Part shown: piece by piece, positions 1 to 12,152 of the stretch
Layout of the letters: each line of letters begins with the position of its first letter
Numbering within the stretch: position 1 is the first letter of the stretch
DNA from: Diphasiastrum complanatum
Taxonomy: Eukaryota > Streptophyta > Lycopodiopsida > Lycopodiales > Lycopodiaceae
Assembly (NCBI GenBank): GCA_029204225.1
Contig: CM055092.1
Location: forward strand, 27,572,320 to 27,636,319
Direction: 5' to 3'
DNA: 64,000 bases
Notes under the pieces: generated by a model
What the model saw: only the letters and a program-made list of their open reading frames with translations
What the model was told of the DNA's origin: nothing
The model's database searches: none
Position numbers and translations under genes: made by a program

Positions 1-1329
1 AGGTGGCACTTCCTTTGAATCAATCTTCCAAGGAGGATTTTTCCATTTCAGGACCATATTATAATGTTACTTAGCTTGTTTCTTTGTCATCGAACCTGTG
101 ATCCTGTCTCCCTTCAATATAACTGTCTTGGGCGGTTTGATTGTTGGTTCATCATAAATATTATGCACTCGAAATCTGGTCAGATCCATATGATTTAAAA
201 TTTGCTCATCCGTAGGTTCTACATTGCCATCATAAGCCAAGGCATGGCTCACTAGTATGAGATTATTCTCAATTGGATCTGGTATAGGTTCTGGTGATAT
301 CTAGGCTACATTCAGCACATTTAGTGGAAACGTGATTGGTGTATCCAAAGTTCGATCTAATAAGAAAATCTCGCTCAACTCTGATTGAAGATTTTGTTGA
401 CACATATATCCTGCTGTACAATCAATTGTTGCAAGAGCTTCATTCCAATTGACAGTATCCGTTTGAGAATCGTAGTGAACTCCCAATTTTTTCTCTGGTC
501 GATCACAAGTGTGATTTGTTGTTGATGAATCATCATCTTCTTTTTGAACCACTGGCTTGATAGTCCAAGTCATAGGATCAACTTTAACTGCACATTCACG
601 ATTTTCAAAAGTGATTTTTCCGGTGCCCCAATTATAAATTACTTGCGCAACTCATAACCATGGACGTCCTAATAGAACTCGGTAGACATTTGGCGCTTCT
701 AGTAAGTCCATCACGATGAAAGTAATGACAAACCGTACTCCTGCGATCCTGGCAGGTATGTCTTCCACCATTCCTCGTGGACGAACTGTCATTTGATCAG
801 CTAGCTTAATAGCAAAAGTAGTAGGTTTGATCTTTGTAAGGCCCCATTTTGCACATAGCCTTGTAGAAATCAGGTTAACTCCTGAACCACCATCTATCAC
901 GGCTGCTTCTTTAGAAAATTGTCTATGTTGTATCGACAGAGTGATATTCTTTTGTTTACTTTTCCAAGCGGCTCCAACATGGAGTACATCGTTAGATTCT
1001 TCAAATCCAGTACAAAAAAGTGGCTCCTGATGGACTTCTGGTTCTTCTTGAGCTAACTTTTGCGCTAAGACTTCTTTTGTTTTTTACACCAACTTTAGGA
1101 ACTCTCCCAATGAAATATTGACCTTGCTAGACAAAATGTTCATGAGTAATTCTATATGCGGTGCTTCCGGTTCAGTCATCTTGAAGGGTTCTTCATGATG
1201 ATGTAATTGATCATTCATATCCGTACATAAATTTTTTGGAGGCTGCAATGGTGAAGTCCAAACTTCAGCTATTACTTTAGCAGCCTCAAGTTCCTCTTCT
1301 TCTTGCAAATGTTTAATCCACTGTCTCAT
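1..1329 (-). pseudogene. Ty3/gypsy protease and protease-RT spacer remnant
   Basis: Four open stretches (1084-1329, 652-900, 301-573, 67-252) share one minus-strand frame and read as one polyprotein broken by stops. The 652-900 piece looks like a retropepsin: it opens with MIDGGSGVNLIS, where the family has D-S/T-G, and ends with VLLGRPWL, matching the conserved ILG-x-x-W end of the domain. The catalytic triplet is therefore D-G-G in this copy. The stretches below 573 look like the spacer some plant Ty3 elements carry between protease and reverse transcriptase; I recognise no domain there. The window edge cuts the element, so no RT is seen. It is non-functional and probably belongs with the gag remnant immediately to the right, which is in another frame. 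Confidence 0.6.
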
Positions 1330-1519
1330 ATCCTGATATCTTCGTCTTTCTGCATTAAGATTTGGATAGACTCCCGATGATGTTGGTGTATCAATGGTAT
1401 AAAATTAGCAGGTACTAGATCCACTACTGGTTCTTTTTGCTTTTGTGCTTTGGTGACCACCATCAAGGGTGCACTTGGTTTATTCTGAGCTATTGATCCT
1501 TACTTGATTGTTATCAAAT

Positions 1520-2326
1520 TTACAGGTGTTGTAGCTGGTGGTGGCTTTGGTCTTGCTAGACAGTCTTTATAGCAATACCCATATCCACAATCACAACAGA
1601 ATGGTACAAATTTTCTTTATTTGGGCATTCTGCAACTCTATGATTTTCTCCACATGCAAAGCATCCAAGTGGTGCTTTAGTCCAACTTCACGAGAATTGT
1701 TGTTGAGCGACAGCATAAATGGCATACTGTTCTGAAGATCCACCTTTCTGATTATTACCATAGCTCCATTGCTCAGCACTTCCGTAAGGTTCTGGTTCCA
1801 TCAAATTGGCAGGAGGAGCAGAGTGTTTTGGTGGGGTTGGCAAAGCTAAACGTTCCGAGTATCCAAGAGTAGATTGTCGCAGTCTTGCTGTTGGATTTCC
1901 TCCATACTGTGGTTCTCGATATCCCATCTAGGCATACCGTTGCTGAATTATCCGAGGGTTGAAGTTGCAAAAAGCAGTCTCATGGTCAGGTGAATTACAC
2001 AGATGGCAAACACTGATTTCCATTCATTTTTTCAATTGAGGACACTCGTTCATTGTGTGATTTCCTGTACAAATAGAACACCAGATATTTTTCCTGGTAG
2101 GAAAAGTCTTTGCAACCTTCTCAAGTTCCTTGTTTGCTTCTCCATGGAAATTTTCCAATGCTTTGATCTTCTCATCAAATTGCAATTGCAACTTTTCCGT
2201 CTGTTTTTGCTGGGTCTTCCCAAGTTTCTCGAACTCATTGAGCATCATTTCTGTAGTAGCATTGGCATTCGTTGATGCAATAGTGGTGGATGTCGTAGTC
2301 CCTAGTTCCATTAATCCTAAAGCCAC
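1520..2326 (-). pseudogene. Ty3/gypsy gag (nucleocapsid) remnant with three zinc knuckles
   Basis: The frame of 2024-2326 continues through 1688-1927 past in-frame stops. Three zinc knuckles are readable on the minus strand: WCSICTGNHTMNEC (about 2085), VCHLCNSPDHETAFC (about 1990) and CFACGENHRVAEC (about 1655). The first and third have spacing CX2CX3HX4C, one residue short of the canonical CX2CX4HX4C; the second is canonical. A shift of frame separates this part from the protease remnant below 1329. The gag at 41057-41619 has the same first two knuckles, so the two copies are one family. Gag would coat and package element RNA; this copy is dead. Confidence 0.65.
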
Positions 2327-2782
2327 AACAATGATAGAAACTTACTCTTTCTTTCTCTCCCTTTCTCTCTCACAAAAAGCATAAAAAAATAGCAATCCCA
2401 ATAATGATCAAATCCAACAATTAGCAAAATCCAAAGAAAGCATGGGAAATGGAGGAAAAGAGAGGAAGAGCAAGGACATTCATCAATCCATTTCTAAAGA
2501 GAACCAATCTGCTCTATTGAAATGAGGAAATGAACATGAGGAGCAACTCGAGTTGGTCCCTTTTTATAGTAGAGAGGAGGACCCTGGCCTCTGAATCCTA
2601 TTGGTCCAGTCTTGCCTCTCTTTTTATTCAAATTTAAAAAAAGTGTGGGAACCATCAAAATTGGAGAGAAACCCAACTTTATTCACTAACTTGACATTTA
2701 GGCCCTGCGACATTAAAAGTCCCGCAAAAAGACCTAAAGTCCTTTTATTAACATTCTAATTAATCAAATAGCTATGTGATCA
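2327..2782. other. Stretch without recognised gene
   Basis: Probably the untranslated leader or LTR side of the minus-strand gag remnant. It holds short CT-rich and A-rich runs (about 2340-2400). No LTR boundary, PBS or conserved reading frame is visible to me. Confidence 0.4.
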
Positions 2783-3196
2783 TTGGGTTGGACTTACACA
2801 CACATGGTGCCAGATCCCTCTCACTTATTAGCTAGGGTTAGGGTTGTCTTGGGATCCACAAACCCTCCAACATGCACCACTCCCAAGAAGGCCACTGGAT
2901 GGGTTACCCCATTTCATCTCGTATATGGTCAAGAGGCAGTAATGCTTGTTGAATTCCTAGTTCTTTCATTGCGAGTCATGCAAGCTTTCTCTATGGATCT
3001 ATGTGAGAAAGCTACCATTGAACAACAAGTCAATAACAAGCTTTCATTGCGAGTCATGCAAGCCTTCTCTATGGATATTTTGTTTATGATGTTTGACTGC
3101 CTCTATTTGTCTTTATTGCATTTTATTTCACATAATATTTTTATTTCGTCCATATTCATTCACCAGAGTATTATAGGTCAACAAATGATGGTCTAG
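2783..3196 (+). pseudogene. Ty3/gypsy integrase C-terminal scrap
   Basis: Within this open frame the segment TPFHLVYGQEAVMLVEF (about 2907-2955) matches the post-catalytic integrase region of Ty3/gypsy pol, where T-P-F-x-L-V-Y-G is typical. It is followed by a short direct repeat: about 35 bp at 2969-3003 recurs at 3041-3076. No DDE residues are present. A related integrase scrap of the same orientation lies at 22560-23219. Both may be pieces of one element split by later insertions, but I cannot prove that. Confidence 0.5.
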
Positions 3197-3385
3197 TTCA
3201 CATGGATAGGTTTTATACCATTTTAGATCCAGTTCACTTCTGCAATTATGCTATCTTAGATTTTATACATATAGCACAAATCTTATCAATGAGATAGTTC
3301 ATTCTACTGAGAGCTTTTATTTTTAGATACTGTCAAAATTTACTTCATGAAGTTCTACACCACCATCACTGAGATACAATACTTA

Positions 3386-3892
3386 ATAGTCAGTTGGTTG
3401 GCATCTCGACCGAATCAGTTGGTTGGCATCTCGACCGAGTCCTATGGTTGGCATCTCGACCAAGTCAGTTGGTTAACATCTCGACCGAGTCAGTTGGTTG
3501 GCATCTCAACCGAGTCCTCTAGTTCGAATCTTGATCGAGTCAGTTGGTTGGCACCTCGACCGAGTCATTTCGTCAGCATCTCAACCGAATCACCCGGTTA
3601 ACATCTCGACCGAACCAGCTACTTGAGATCTAGATCGAGCCTGTTACTTGAGATCTCGACCGAGCCTGTTACTTGAGATCTCGACCGAGCCTGCTACTTG
3701 AGATCTTGACCGAGCCTGTTACTTGAGATCTCAACCGAGCCTGCTACTTGAGATCTCGACTAAGTCTCCAACTTCAAATCTCGACTAAATCGAAACAATG
3801 CAGTTCATCAAGATTTTTTCAAATCTCGACCAGTCTTCCCATTACAATGTCGACCGACTTGGGCACTTAAAAAAAAAAATCTCGATCGAGGA
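3386..3892. repeat. Degenerate minisatellite, about 25-27 bp units
   Basis: About twenty head-to-tail units share the core atctcgaccgag. The left half uses units of the form agttggttggcatctcgacc and the right half uses cctgttacttgagatctcga, so two related unit types follow each other. The array decays toward 3890. An 84-codon open frame through it (3347-3601) is a by-product of the repeat. Confidence 0.85.
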
Positions 3893-4579
3893 GACACGGT
3901 GAATGACCATAAATATTTCCAAAACAAAGACATTCTTACCTCAGTGACGTGCGAGCACTCGAGCCTTCTAGTGACCGATTTCTGAAGATTTTCTTGCTTC
4001 CATCACCGATCCTGGCGCTTTTACACTCTATCGATCAGTAAACAAGCACATACTTTGTCCATCAAGCATCAACCATTACCATATCGAAACCAAGATGAGC
4101 GCCATCACCAAACATCTGCGAAAATTTAATATCTCCAAAAGTCACAACTTTACCATTTCAATCATTTGCACATAGAAGCGTTGAGGGGTAGTGCAGCTAG
4201 AGCACTCATTACGCTCTAGTTTCACTATTGTGACATCACCATCTTTCACTCTTTTGTCATTTTCCATTGTATACACCACACCTTCTTCATCGCCTCGCCT
4301 ACTCCATTCTCACTGAGTCTTTCAACTTCCATTTACACCCACGCGCCATTGTTTCCATCTCTTTGACACTTCCGTTCTCACCCGACGGCCTTCCAAAATC
4401 ATTTGTCTTTCTAGCCATCGTGTACACTCCACAATTTTCACCAACTTCCTTCTTCAATATTCAAACTCAGTCCATTTCTTTTACCCAGACCACCACCATT
4501 TCCATCTCTTCCAAACCTCTGCCTTGAACCGCATACCTCTGTCACCATCTCGACTGACTCCTCTCCATCACCATCTCAA
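3893..4579. other. Stretch without recognised gene
   Basis: AT-rich and C-rich sequence with many ccatc/caccatc words around 4200-4580. Similar caccaccatctca text resumes at 20447-20560, so the two may flank a common host element interrupted by the intervening retroelements. No coding domain is recognised. Confidence 0.3.
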
Positions 4580-5527
<948 letters not shown>

Positions 5528-5528
5528 G

Positions 5529-5546
5529 TGGCGTCGTTGTCGGGGA
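5529..5546 (+). other. Primer-binding site, tRNA-Asp type (element G)
   Basis: tggcgtcgttgtcgggga closely matches the complement of the plant tRNA-Asp 3' end (tggcgccgttgccgggga), the usual PBS of Athila/Tat-like elements. It lies one base after the LTR end at 5527. Confidence 0.7.
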
Positions 5547-6830
5547 TAGGTTCTCACTAACTAGTATAGCTGCATTTTAACTATTTCTTGCTTTTTCGAG
5601 TAGTTTTAGGTAGATTTTTGGGTATTTAGAGTTAGTTTTTTGTATTTTTATGTGTTTGGACTATTCAAAACTAGCAGAGGAGTTGTTAGAGGGTAAAGGA
5701 GGCCCTAAACAGGCTCTAAGGGCTTGAAATCCAAACCAGCCAGTAAAAAACACACCAATCTACATTTCTGGAGGGAAAAAGAGCCTAAAATTTCATCAGA
5801 TTTTAATATCTCCAAACCCAGTGAGAGTTAACCCTCGCATGACTGGCAGCAGCTCCAGGGTATTGTCCCAGACCTGCAAAGAAGCCTGCAAGAGTTAGTT
5901 GAAAGCAGATTGCATAAATCAGAGAAAAAAACCCTTGTGAAAATCAAAAAAATTCAAATCTTCACCAAAACTTTCGCAAAGCCCTTTGAAGTTCCATCTC
6001 AGAGAGATCGGGACACAGAGAAGCTTGCAAGAGTTAGTTCACTGTCTAAGTGCCTGTGCGAGAGTTCTCAGTGAAAAAAAAGGTAGAAAAATACAAAAGA
6101 ACCCTCGCAGACACTAAAATTTTCAATTCCAGTGGGCAAGAACCCTCGTAGAGAATTCTGAAGTTCCATCTCAGTGAGACAAGGACACAGAAGAGTCTAC
6201 GAGAGTTAGTCTGATTCTAGTGAGCAAAAAATTGGGTTTAAGTATTGAAAAATCACTAAAAAATGAAGATCCAGCAATTCCATCCAGAGAGAACTCTAGC
6301 AGACCACTCTAATCAATCCAGAATGACAATTTCCATTAGTGATGAAGCTTGCGAGAGTTAGTACTTATTATTGGAGAAGATCAAGCCAAATCAGTGATCC
6401 TAGACCCCCACAAACAGTGAAATTTTCACTTTTTGCGAGAGTGCAAAAAGTTCCAGAGTCAGATCTACCCTAGATGCAGCTCCCATGAATCTTGCGAGAG
6501 TTAATTCCCAATAATCAGAGAGATATCAAGATTTTTTTGACTTCAAAACAGCTAAAGAACCCTCGCACAGCCAACGCTCGCACCAGAGAACCCTCGCAGA
6601 CTAGATCAGTAGAAAGATCTGCACTAGATCCAGCTACTGTCAAAATCTCAGGTCAATCAGTACAAGGAGTAAAAAAATTTCGAGGAAAAACCACCATAAG
6701 GGGCCTGATTTTTCACTTTCAGCCAATCAGATTGATCAAATCCTTAAGATCCAGATTGCATCCAACTGTATCAGGAGAATCCAATAACTTTGGACTCTAT
6801 CAAGGGATCGCCATGGACCTATCAAAAATC
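5547..6830 (+). other. Leader region dense in a short inverted motif
   Basis: Untranslated leader between PBS and coding remains. The words aaccctcgca (for example 5833, 6105, 6570, 6592) and tgcgagagttag (for example 6347, 6492, with variants at 5889, 6027, 6198) recur about a dozen times. They are near reverse complements, so the transcript could fold into many alternative hairpins. No conserved protein is seen; the start of the following open frame (6492) probably lies in leader. Confidence 0.5.
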
Positions 6831-7757
6831 AGGATCATTGTTGATCTACCACCATCGGGAACGATCCACGAGGTCTACATCTTTATGGGTCATGCTAACT
6901 ATTACAAGATTTTCATTCTAGATTTTGCAAAGTTAGCACGACCAACTTACAAACTCACAACGGAACCACATTGGCATGAGAAAGCCCTAAAGGCTTTCCA
7001 AAAGCTTATAGATGCATTGGTTTCAGCACCAATCTTATGCCCACCCAATTGGTCCATTGAGTTTCATGTGCATACGGACGCATCGAAGTATGCAGTTGGA
7101 GCAGTCTTAACCCAGCTAAGAGAACACAAAAAGGATTTTTCGATCCAATTTGCAAGCCGACAGCTTAGTGATACCGAAATGAATTACTCAACCACAGAGC
7201 GGGAAGCACTGGCAATGATTTATGCGGTTAAGAAGTTTTGGCATTACCTGATAATCAATGGCTGCATCTTAGATAGTGTACCCATAGATTATGGATCTAG
7301 CGTAAACATAATGACTGAAGAGACAGCATATGAATTAGGCATTCATCGTAGAATAGTGTCCACCTTAAGACATTTAAGATTAGCTGATGCAACTAGAAGA
7401 TCACCAATAGGAGAGTTGTCTCAAGTTACAGTTTATATTGGAGACCATAAGTTTCTTATGGATTTTATAATACTAAGACCCACAAGACAATCGTCACATA
7501 AAGTGTTATTAGGACGACCATGGCTCTACCAGGCCGATGTTATAACCCACTGGAAGAAGAAGGAGATTACCTTCAGAGACCAGATGGAGACAACGACGGG
7601 GAAAAGTCACAAATTAATTTCTATATCATGGGAAAAGGATAAGTACGAAGGTGAGACACCTACATCATCTTCGAGCTATACTTCGAAGGATAAAGGGCTT
7701 CAGTCCGTAGGGACTGAGGAAGGAAAGAGGTTTGTCACACTAAGTATGCCTACATAA
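6831..7757 (+). pseudogene. Chimeric frame: Ty3 RT-end/RNase H fused to a retropepsin
   Basis: One open frame (6492-7757) joins two parts. About 6831-7252 encodes the end of RT and the start of RNase H, with FHVHTDASKYAVGAVL (first catalytic Asp) and TEREALAMIYAVKKF (catalytic Glu). Straight after YAVKKFWHYL the frame becomes the protease of the F family, IINGCILDSVPIDYGSS (Y replaces the usual S in D-S-G), ending KVLLGRPWLYQAD (about 7253-7555). RNase H normally follows protease and RT, so the order shows a recombination or deletion joint near 7252. Hydrophilic sequence follows to the stop. This is probably not a working protein. Confidence 0.7.
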
Positions 7758-7799
7758 AATAATAGAGTAGAATATGTAGATAGAGGATATTGTGGAATC

Positions 7800-8399
7800 C
7801 CGTAGATTAGTGCTATCATAGGAGATCAAACTATAGATAGAATACTAATAGACTCAGGATCCAGTATCAACTTAATGACAGAAACAATGGTTAAGGAATT
7901 AGGACTAGAAAAACAGATACAGCCTATCACTTACCATGAAATCCATTTAGTAGACGGATCCAAATGTATACCTGTAGGGGAGCTAAAAGGTATTAGCATA
8001 GTTATAGAGACAGAGACGTTTGTTATGAATTTCTTTGTCATAAACCCAATAGATACGCCACCTTATTCAATATTATTTGGAAGACCATGGTTATATCAAG
8101 CAGATGCTATTATAAATTGGTCTACCAAACAAATATTTTTTTCGGGCATTCTCACAGCCAGTCCAATAGGGGGTCACCTTTTGAGATGGGGTGAGGAGTT
8201 AGCTAGACCTATTGAATCCTGGATCAATTTCATAGAATGCTATGAGATTGACGAGGATGAGAAAATATCAACAACATCTGAGTCAAAGGAAGTTCTAGGT
8301 GGAACCAGAGCAAGCCTGACCAAAGGGATGGTAGATAAAACAGATTATGTACAAATAGAAATTAATAAAAGTAAAATTTTGAATTTATATAAACACTAA
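7800..8399 (+). pseudogene. Second retropepsin domain of element F'
   Basis: After the stop at 7757 the sequence resumes in a related protease domain: RILIDSGSSINLM (about 7838-7875), which has an intact D-S-G triplet, then YSILFGRPWLYQADAI (about 8065-8115). It parallels the domain at 7253-7555 segment by segment, so the element carries two successive protease domains. The annotated Met at 7875 lies after the active site; the true domain begins upstream. An acidic tail (EIDEDEKIS) leads to the RT. The same two-domain order is present in element F. Confidence 0.65.
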
Positions 8400-8800
8400 T
8401 CGAACCAGGATCGTGAAGAGTATATATTACTTCTTCAAAAATACCAAAACATATTTGCTTGGTCAATGGATGATTTAATAGGAATACCAGTTAAATGGGA
8501 CGAACATAGAATAGATCTTATTCAGGGAACAATACATGTTAGGTAGCGCCAATATAGATTGAATCCAAAGTATTCCTTGTTAGTTAAAGACAAATTAGAT
8601 AGATGTCTTAGAACGGGTATTATATATCATGTTCTAAGCAGTGAGTGGGTGTCACCAACAGTTATAGTACCAAGAAAACGAGCAAGATTAGAGTTTGCCA
8701 AGATTTTAGGAAACTAAATGCTACTACAGCAAAAGATTATCATCTTCTACCGTATATAGATACTATTCTTGACCAGGTAGCTGGTCATGAATGTTATACT
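8400..8800 (+). pseudogene. RT N-terminal remnant of element F'
   Basis: Frame-broken sequence closely matching the start of the F RT (WSMDDLIGIPVKW, RLNPKYSLLVKDKLDR, SSEWVSP). It contains an in-frame TAG near 8544 and a frameshift near 8680. It stops at the equivalent of DQVAGHECY, where a deletion of about 1.65 kb relative to F removes the RT catalytic core, RNase H and integrase N-terminus. Confidence 0.75.
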
Positions 8801-9462
8801 TAATCGGTTTGAACCCATTTCCTTAATCAGACCATCGAGGCCATGTTGTCATATTTTTCTATTACAAATCGCCAAAACACTCCATATAATCCAAAAGCAA
8901 ATGGGCTTACGGAACGGGCAAACGAAATTTTGTGTAAAATTTTGAATAAAGTAACGGAAACACATTCTTCTAATTGGGATCAGAAGTTACCATCTGTCTT
9001 ATGGGCATACAGAACTGTTGAAAAGATTACAGCTAGGCAGACTCCATACTATCTTGTGCATGGAATGCATCCCATACTACCAATAGAATTTGAAGTTCCG
9101 ACGTTTTGCATTAGTAATAAAGAGCGAATGGATGAACACAATAGTCTCCGGGAGCGGATGATATCTTTGACGCAACTGAAAGAAGATCGACGTCTTTCAT
9201 TAATCGAGATTGAACGAGTTCAGAATAAAAAAAAGAAATTTTTGACCAATCTATTAAGAAATTAAAAATTAAACGAGGGGACTACGTGCTTCTGTATGAT
9301 AACAGACACATGTTGTTTCCTGAGAAATTACATACCAGATGGATGGGACCGTATAAAGTCATAGAAGTTTTTAACAATGGATCACTTCAGTTAGCCGATC
9401 TTCAAGGACATTTACTTGATACTTGAGTAAATGGCTCAAGGGTGAAGTGCTACTATGACTAA
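8801..9462 (+). pseudogene. Integrase C-terminal half of element F'
   Basis: Matches the last part of the F integrase: from the second catalytic region through NPKANGLTERANEIL (contains the catalytic Glu), ILPIEFEVPTF and the C-terminal RWMGPYKVIEVFNNGS. Frameshifts lie near 8830 and 9240. The codon at the second catalytic Asp position is AAT (Asn), as in element F. The stop TAA at 9460 is in the same place as in F. Confidence 0.8.
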
Positions 9463-9714
9463 TTTCCGATGCTTCTTACATTTTATTCAGTCTCTAAAGG
9501 CCATTTTCTTTGGTCCAATTGTTTTCACCGAAGTTTGCAAAAACCCGACACCTTTGCATTTTTCGCCCATAAATGTTGTAGCGAAATTCTTGACACCTTC
9601 GCTACATTTCTATTTTCGCTACATTTTTTGCAAAAATATCGAAACCCTCGCTTTATTCATTGCTTTCATTTTTGCGAAAAACCCGACACCATATTGGAAT
9701 ATGGTATATTAAGT
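9463..9714 (+). other. F' downstream noncoding region with tcgc-rich words
   Basis: After the integrase stop come repeated words such as gcgaaaaacccgacac, ttcgctacattt and gaaaccctcgc. The equivalent region behind the F integrase (12965-13338, opposite strand) carries the same words. No protein is recognised. Similarity changes at 9715, where an LTR piece of the F family begins in the opposite orientation. Confidence 0.5.
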
Positions 9715-9999
9715 AAATCAAACACAGAGAATCAGTTTTTATTGCAGGAAGCAAACAAGACCGGGCCTCAATCAATCCCATTATCTAAACACATAGCTCA
9801 TTCAGAGTTGAAGGAATTTCTGCTAAAAGTTATGTTTAACCGCTTTGGCTAATTCTCTGTGCACATTAGTCAGAATTCTTACTTGTCGGTGTCGCCTGGT
9901 AATCCGTGTTAGAGTAACTGAAATTTAGTATAACTTAAGAAATGTGTGTGACGCAAACAGAACAGTATCACAATCAATCACAGATCATACAGAGTGTGT
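9715..9999 (-). repeat. F-family LTR fragment (3' LTR remnant of element F)
   Basis: About 285 bp matching 19785-20070 in the same orientation with scattered mismatches. That puts it inside the F LTR read on the minus strand. It retains AATAAA-containing text (about 9740) and lacks both LTR ends. It is most simply the truncated 3' LTR of F, cut by its junction with F'. Confidence 0.65.
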
Positions 10000-10558
10000 T
10001 TATATTCGGGAAATTTATCTTTAATATACAGTTGTTGAACAGACATGAGAGCATACGAAATGAGAGAAGCAATATTTACATGGCTGTAAGTATAATATGG
10101 TCTAGTTATTGGGTTACTGGAGTGAAGTATATTATTTGCTTTTGCTTCCTCCAAATAATGAGAATAGTTAGTTTCCCAATCTGTGTAGATTTCCCATAGA
10201 TAAGGGAATAAAAATTGATGAGTAACTCGGGAAGAAACTGATTTAGAGTTACAAATAACTTCTTTCATATCAAAAATGTTAATTGATTCTAACTTATTCA
10301 AATACTCATCCAATGCTGGAAAAATATTATTTTCAAATGTTCTTAGGTATTTTAAGATGTATATATACAAGGATCATGCGACCACGTGAATATAGTTAGT
10401 TTGCACATTGAACTTATTCTGAACAATGGCAAGGGCGAGGATTCCTTTTTATGTACAGTTAGTCTAGACCATAAAGTATTTATGTTAGAAAATGTCCAAG
10501 GGTTCTCCCATTGTTCTTTTGTGTAACCAAAAAGTTTAGGTGAAAAAAGGTAATCCAT
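9978..10558 (-). pseudogene. Unrecognised ORF remnants downstream of pol (C-terminal part)
   Basis: Two overlapping minus-strand open frames of 130 codons (9978-10370) and 68 codons (10352-10558). The first is rich in Tyr, Asn and Leu (for example FENNIFPALDEYLNKLE). I recognise no domain. They lie in element F orientation between the coiled-coil ORF and the LTR remnant, so they may be the end of the extra protein. They could also be chance frames. Confidence 0.35.
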
Positions 10559-10635
10559 TTTCCATTGGAGTTCTGGACTACAAAAAGGTGGAATAAAAAA
10601 TGTTAGTTCATGATGAAATGTCTGAAATTTCGACC

Positions 10636-10911
10636 TTAGTAGTGAGTAGACAATCTTGTTTTTTTTACAGCTGCTCCACTTGGTGATGTCTGGGCTTGGT
10701 ATGGAATGACGCTTAATGCCTCAGGTTGGTCTTCAGTAGCTTGTACCTCTGCAGCATCCTTGGTTTCGGTCTGTGTTTTTTGACCTCTCAGGATCTGCCT
10801 GCATATGGTATTCGTTTGGATGGCCTTTTCTAATATTACTGGTGTTGGCTCATCTGTCTGCGTCTCCTGATCTTGTCTTTGCGCTGGTTCTTCTGCATCA
10901 GAAATCTGCAT
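10636..10911 (-). pseudogene. Gln/Thr/Glu-rich ORF remnant with QTE repeats
   Basis: A 91-codon frame with recurring QTDE, QTNT, QTQTE and QTSP words, low in hydrophobics and probably disordered. It follows the coiled-coil ORF of element F in the same direction and is likely part of the same extra gene, separated by frameshifts. No family is recognised. Confidence 0.4.
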
Positions 10912-11233
10912 TTGGCCTGATTGGAATTGATTCTTCCTTCAACTTCTCATAAGCAATCATCTGCGGCTGCAGATATTGCATCTGGAAGGTCTGGATCATC
11001 CTCTCCTAGATTCCCTTCCATGCTACCAGATCAATTCGGTACCTGCCATGAGATACGCAGACACCGAGTGTGACTTTGGCGCTAATTCGCCACAATATTG
11101 CCTCTTCGGCCTGTTTCTTGTATATTTGATTGTCTTTCTTTAACATTTCTGCAAAATTTTGCAGTTGGGCAATTGATTCCTGAGCACTACTGAGTTCATT
11201 GCTCAGCTCCGCATTGCTACTCTGAAGAGTAGT

Positions 11234-11974
11234 TCACACTCGTCTCTCCTCCTGCAAAGAAGCCTGCAGGGTCTGAAATTGTTGTTTAAGTAGTATGTTC
11301 TCACTTTCGAAGACGTTGGACTGCTCTTGCATTTCTTCCAACACTTCGAGCGTGGCATCCTGCCTTCCTTTCACTTCTTCAAGCTCTGTATCTTTTCTGC
11401 TTAGCTTCGCATTAGCTGCTTCAAGCTCCTCATTTCTATAGGCCAACTCAGCCTTTGTTTCGCTCTGCTCTATATCTTTTTGGGTGAGGTCTGCTCGGCC
11501 TCTTTCATACTTGGACCCCAGCTTCCTGGATACCTTCTCCAAGCTAGCAAGATGCTGAATAGTTGCCCGAGTATCTGGCAGTAGTGTTCCAAAAACCTTT
11601 TGATATAACTCAGCATCGAGGATTGGTTCCTCGACATCACTTTCGATGCCCTGCTGGTCATCAAAAAGCTGCTCTGCTCCTTGTGGTTCTGGCTCTTGTG
11701 GTATTTCAGCCTGATTATGCTCCTGATCAGCAGTGTCCTCCGCCTCCTCTTCCACATTACTATTTCCTTCTTTGCTAGATAGTCGTGTGTACTGGGATGA
11801 TGGCGAAGTCATCCTCATCGTGCTCCCTTGACTGGATGATGATGATGTGGCTGCCTTTGATATCTGCATCTGGGATTCTACCTCAATTGATGGTGCTAGC
11901 TCTGACAGTACTGGTGCAATCCTAATATCCTCCTGCATTGTCAGCACACCAGCATGCATACATAAAATGCCCAT
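11234..11974 (-). CDS. Coiled-coil ORF of element F, downstream of pol
   Basis: A 246-codon frame. Residues about 20-115 are Ser/Glu/Gln-rich and acidic (SSSSSQGS, EEEAEDTADQEH). Residues about 120-246 have the heptad-like pattern of a long coiled coil (ELAYRNEELEAANAKLSRK, LEVLEEMQEQSNVFESENI). The open region extends upstream of the first Met without a stop for at least eight codons (QFSRLGQQ), so the true start lies further upstream. Athila-type elements carry an extra ORF in this position, often called env-like. I see no signal peptide or membrane segment here, so env is not supported; oligomerisation is all I infer. Confidence 0.55.
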   Translation of the reverse strand: MGILCMHAGVLTMQEDIRIAPVLSELAPSIEVESQMQISKAATSSSSSQGSTMRMTSPSSQYTRLSSKEGNSNVEEEAEDTADQEHNQAEIPQEPEPQGAEQLFDDQQGIESDVEEPILDAELYQKVFGTLLPDTRATIQHLASLEKVSRKLGSKYERGRADLTQKDIEQSETKAELAYRNEELEAANAKLSRKDTELEEVKGRQDATLEVLEEMQEQSNVFESENILLKQQFQTLQASLQEERRV

Positions 11975-12152
11975 CTGCTGACCCAGCCTGGAAAACTGAT
12001 TAACTTTTATTAATTTACAGAGTTGCTTGAAAGCAATCTGTCCGAAGTACTCTGTTTTAGTAATTTTGGGACAATTGCAGGTCCCATTCTTTTCTTTTAT
12101 GAGGTCTTGTGCTCAAAATTAAGGTCAATCGCACAAACTTGACAAAGACCTA

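Noticed and set aside
11234-11974. Envelope protein behind pol of element F
   Set aside because: Position fits, but no signal peptide, membrane segment or cysteine pattern is visible; only a coiled coil is supported.
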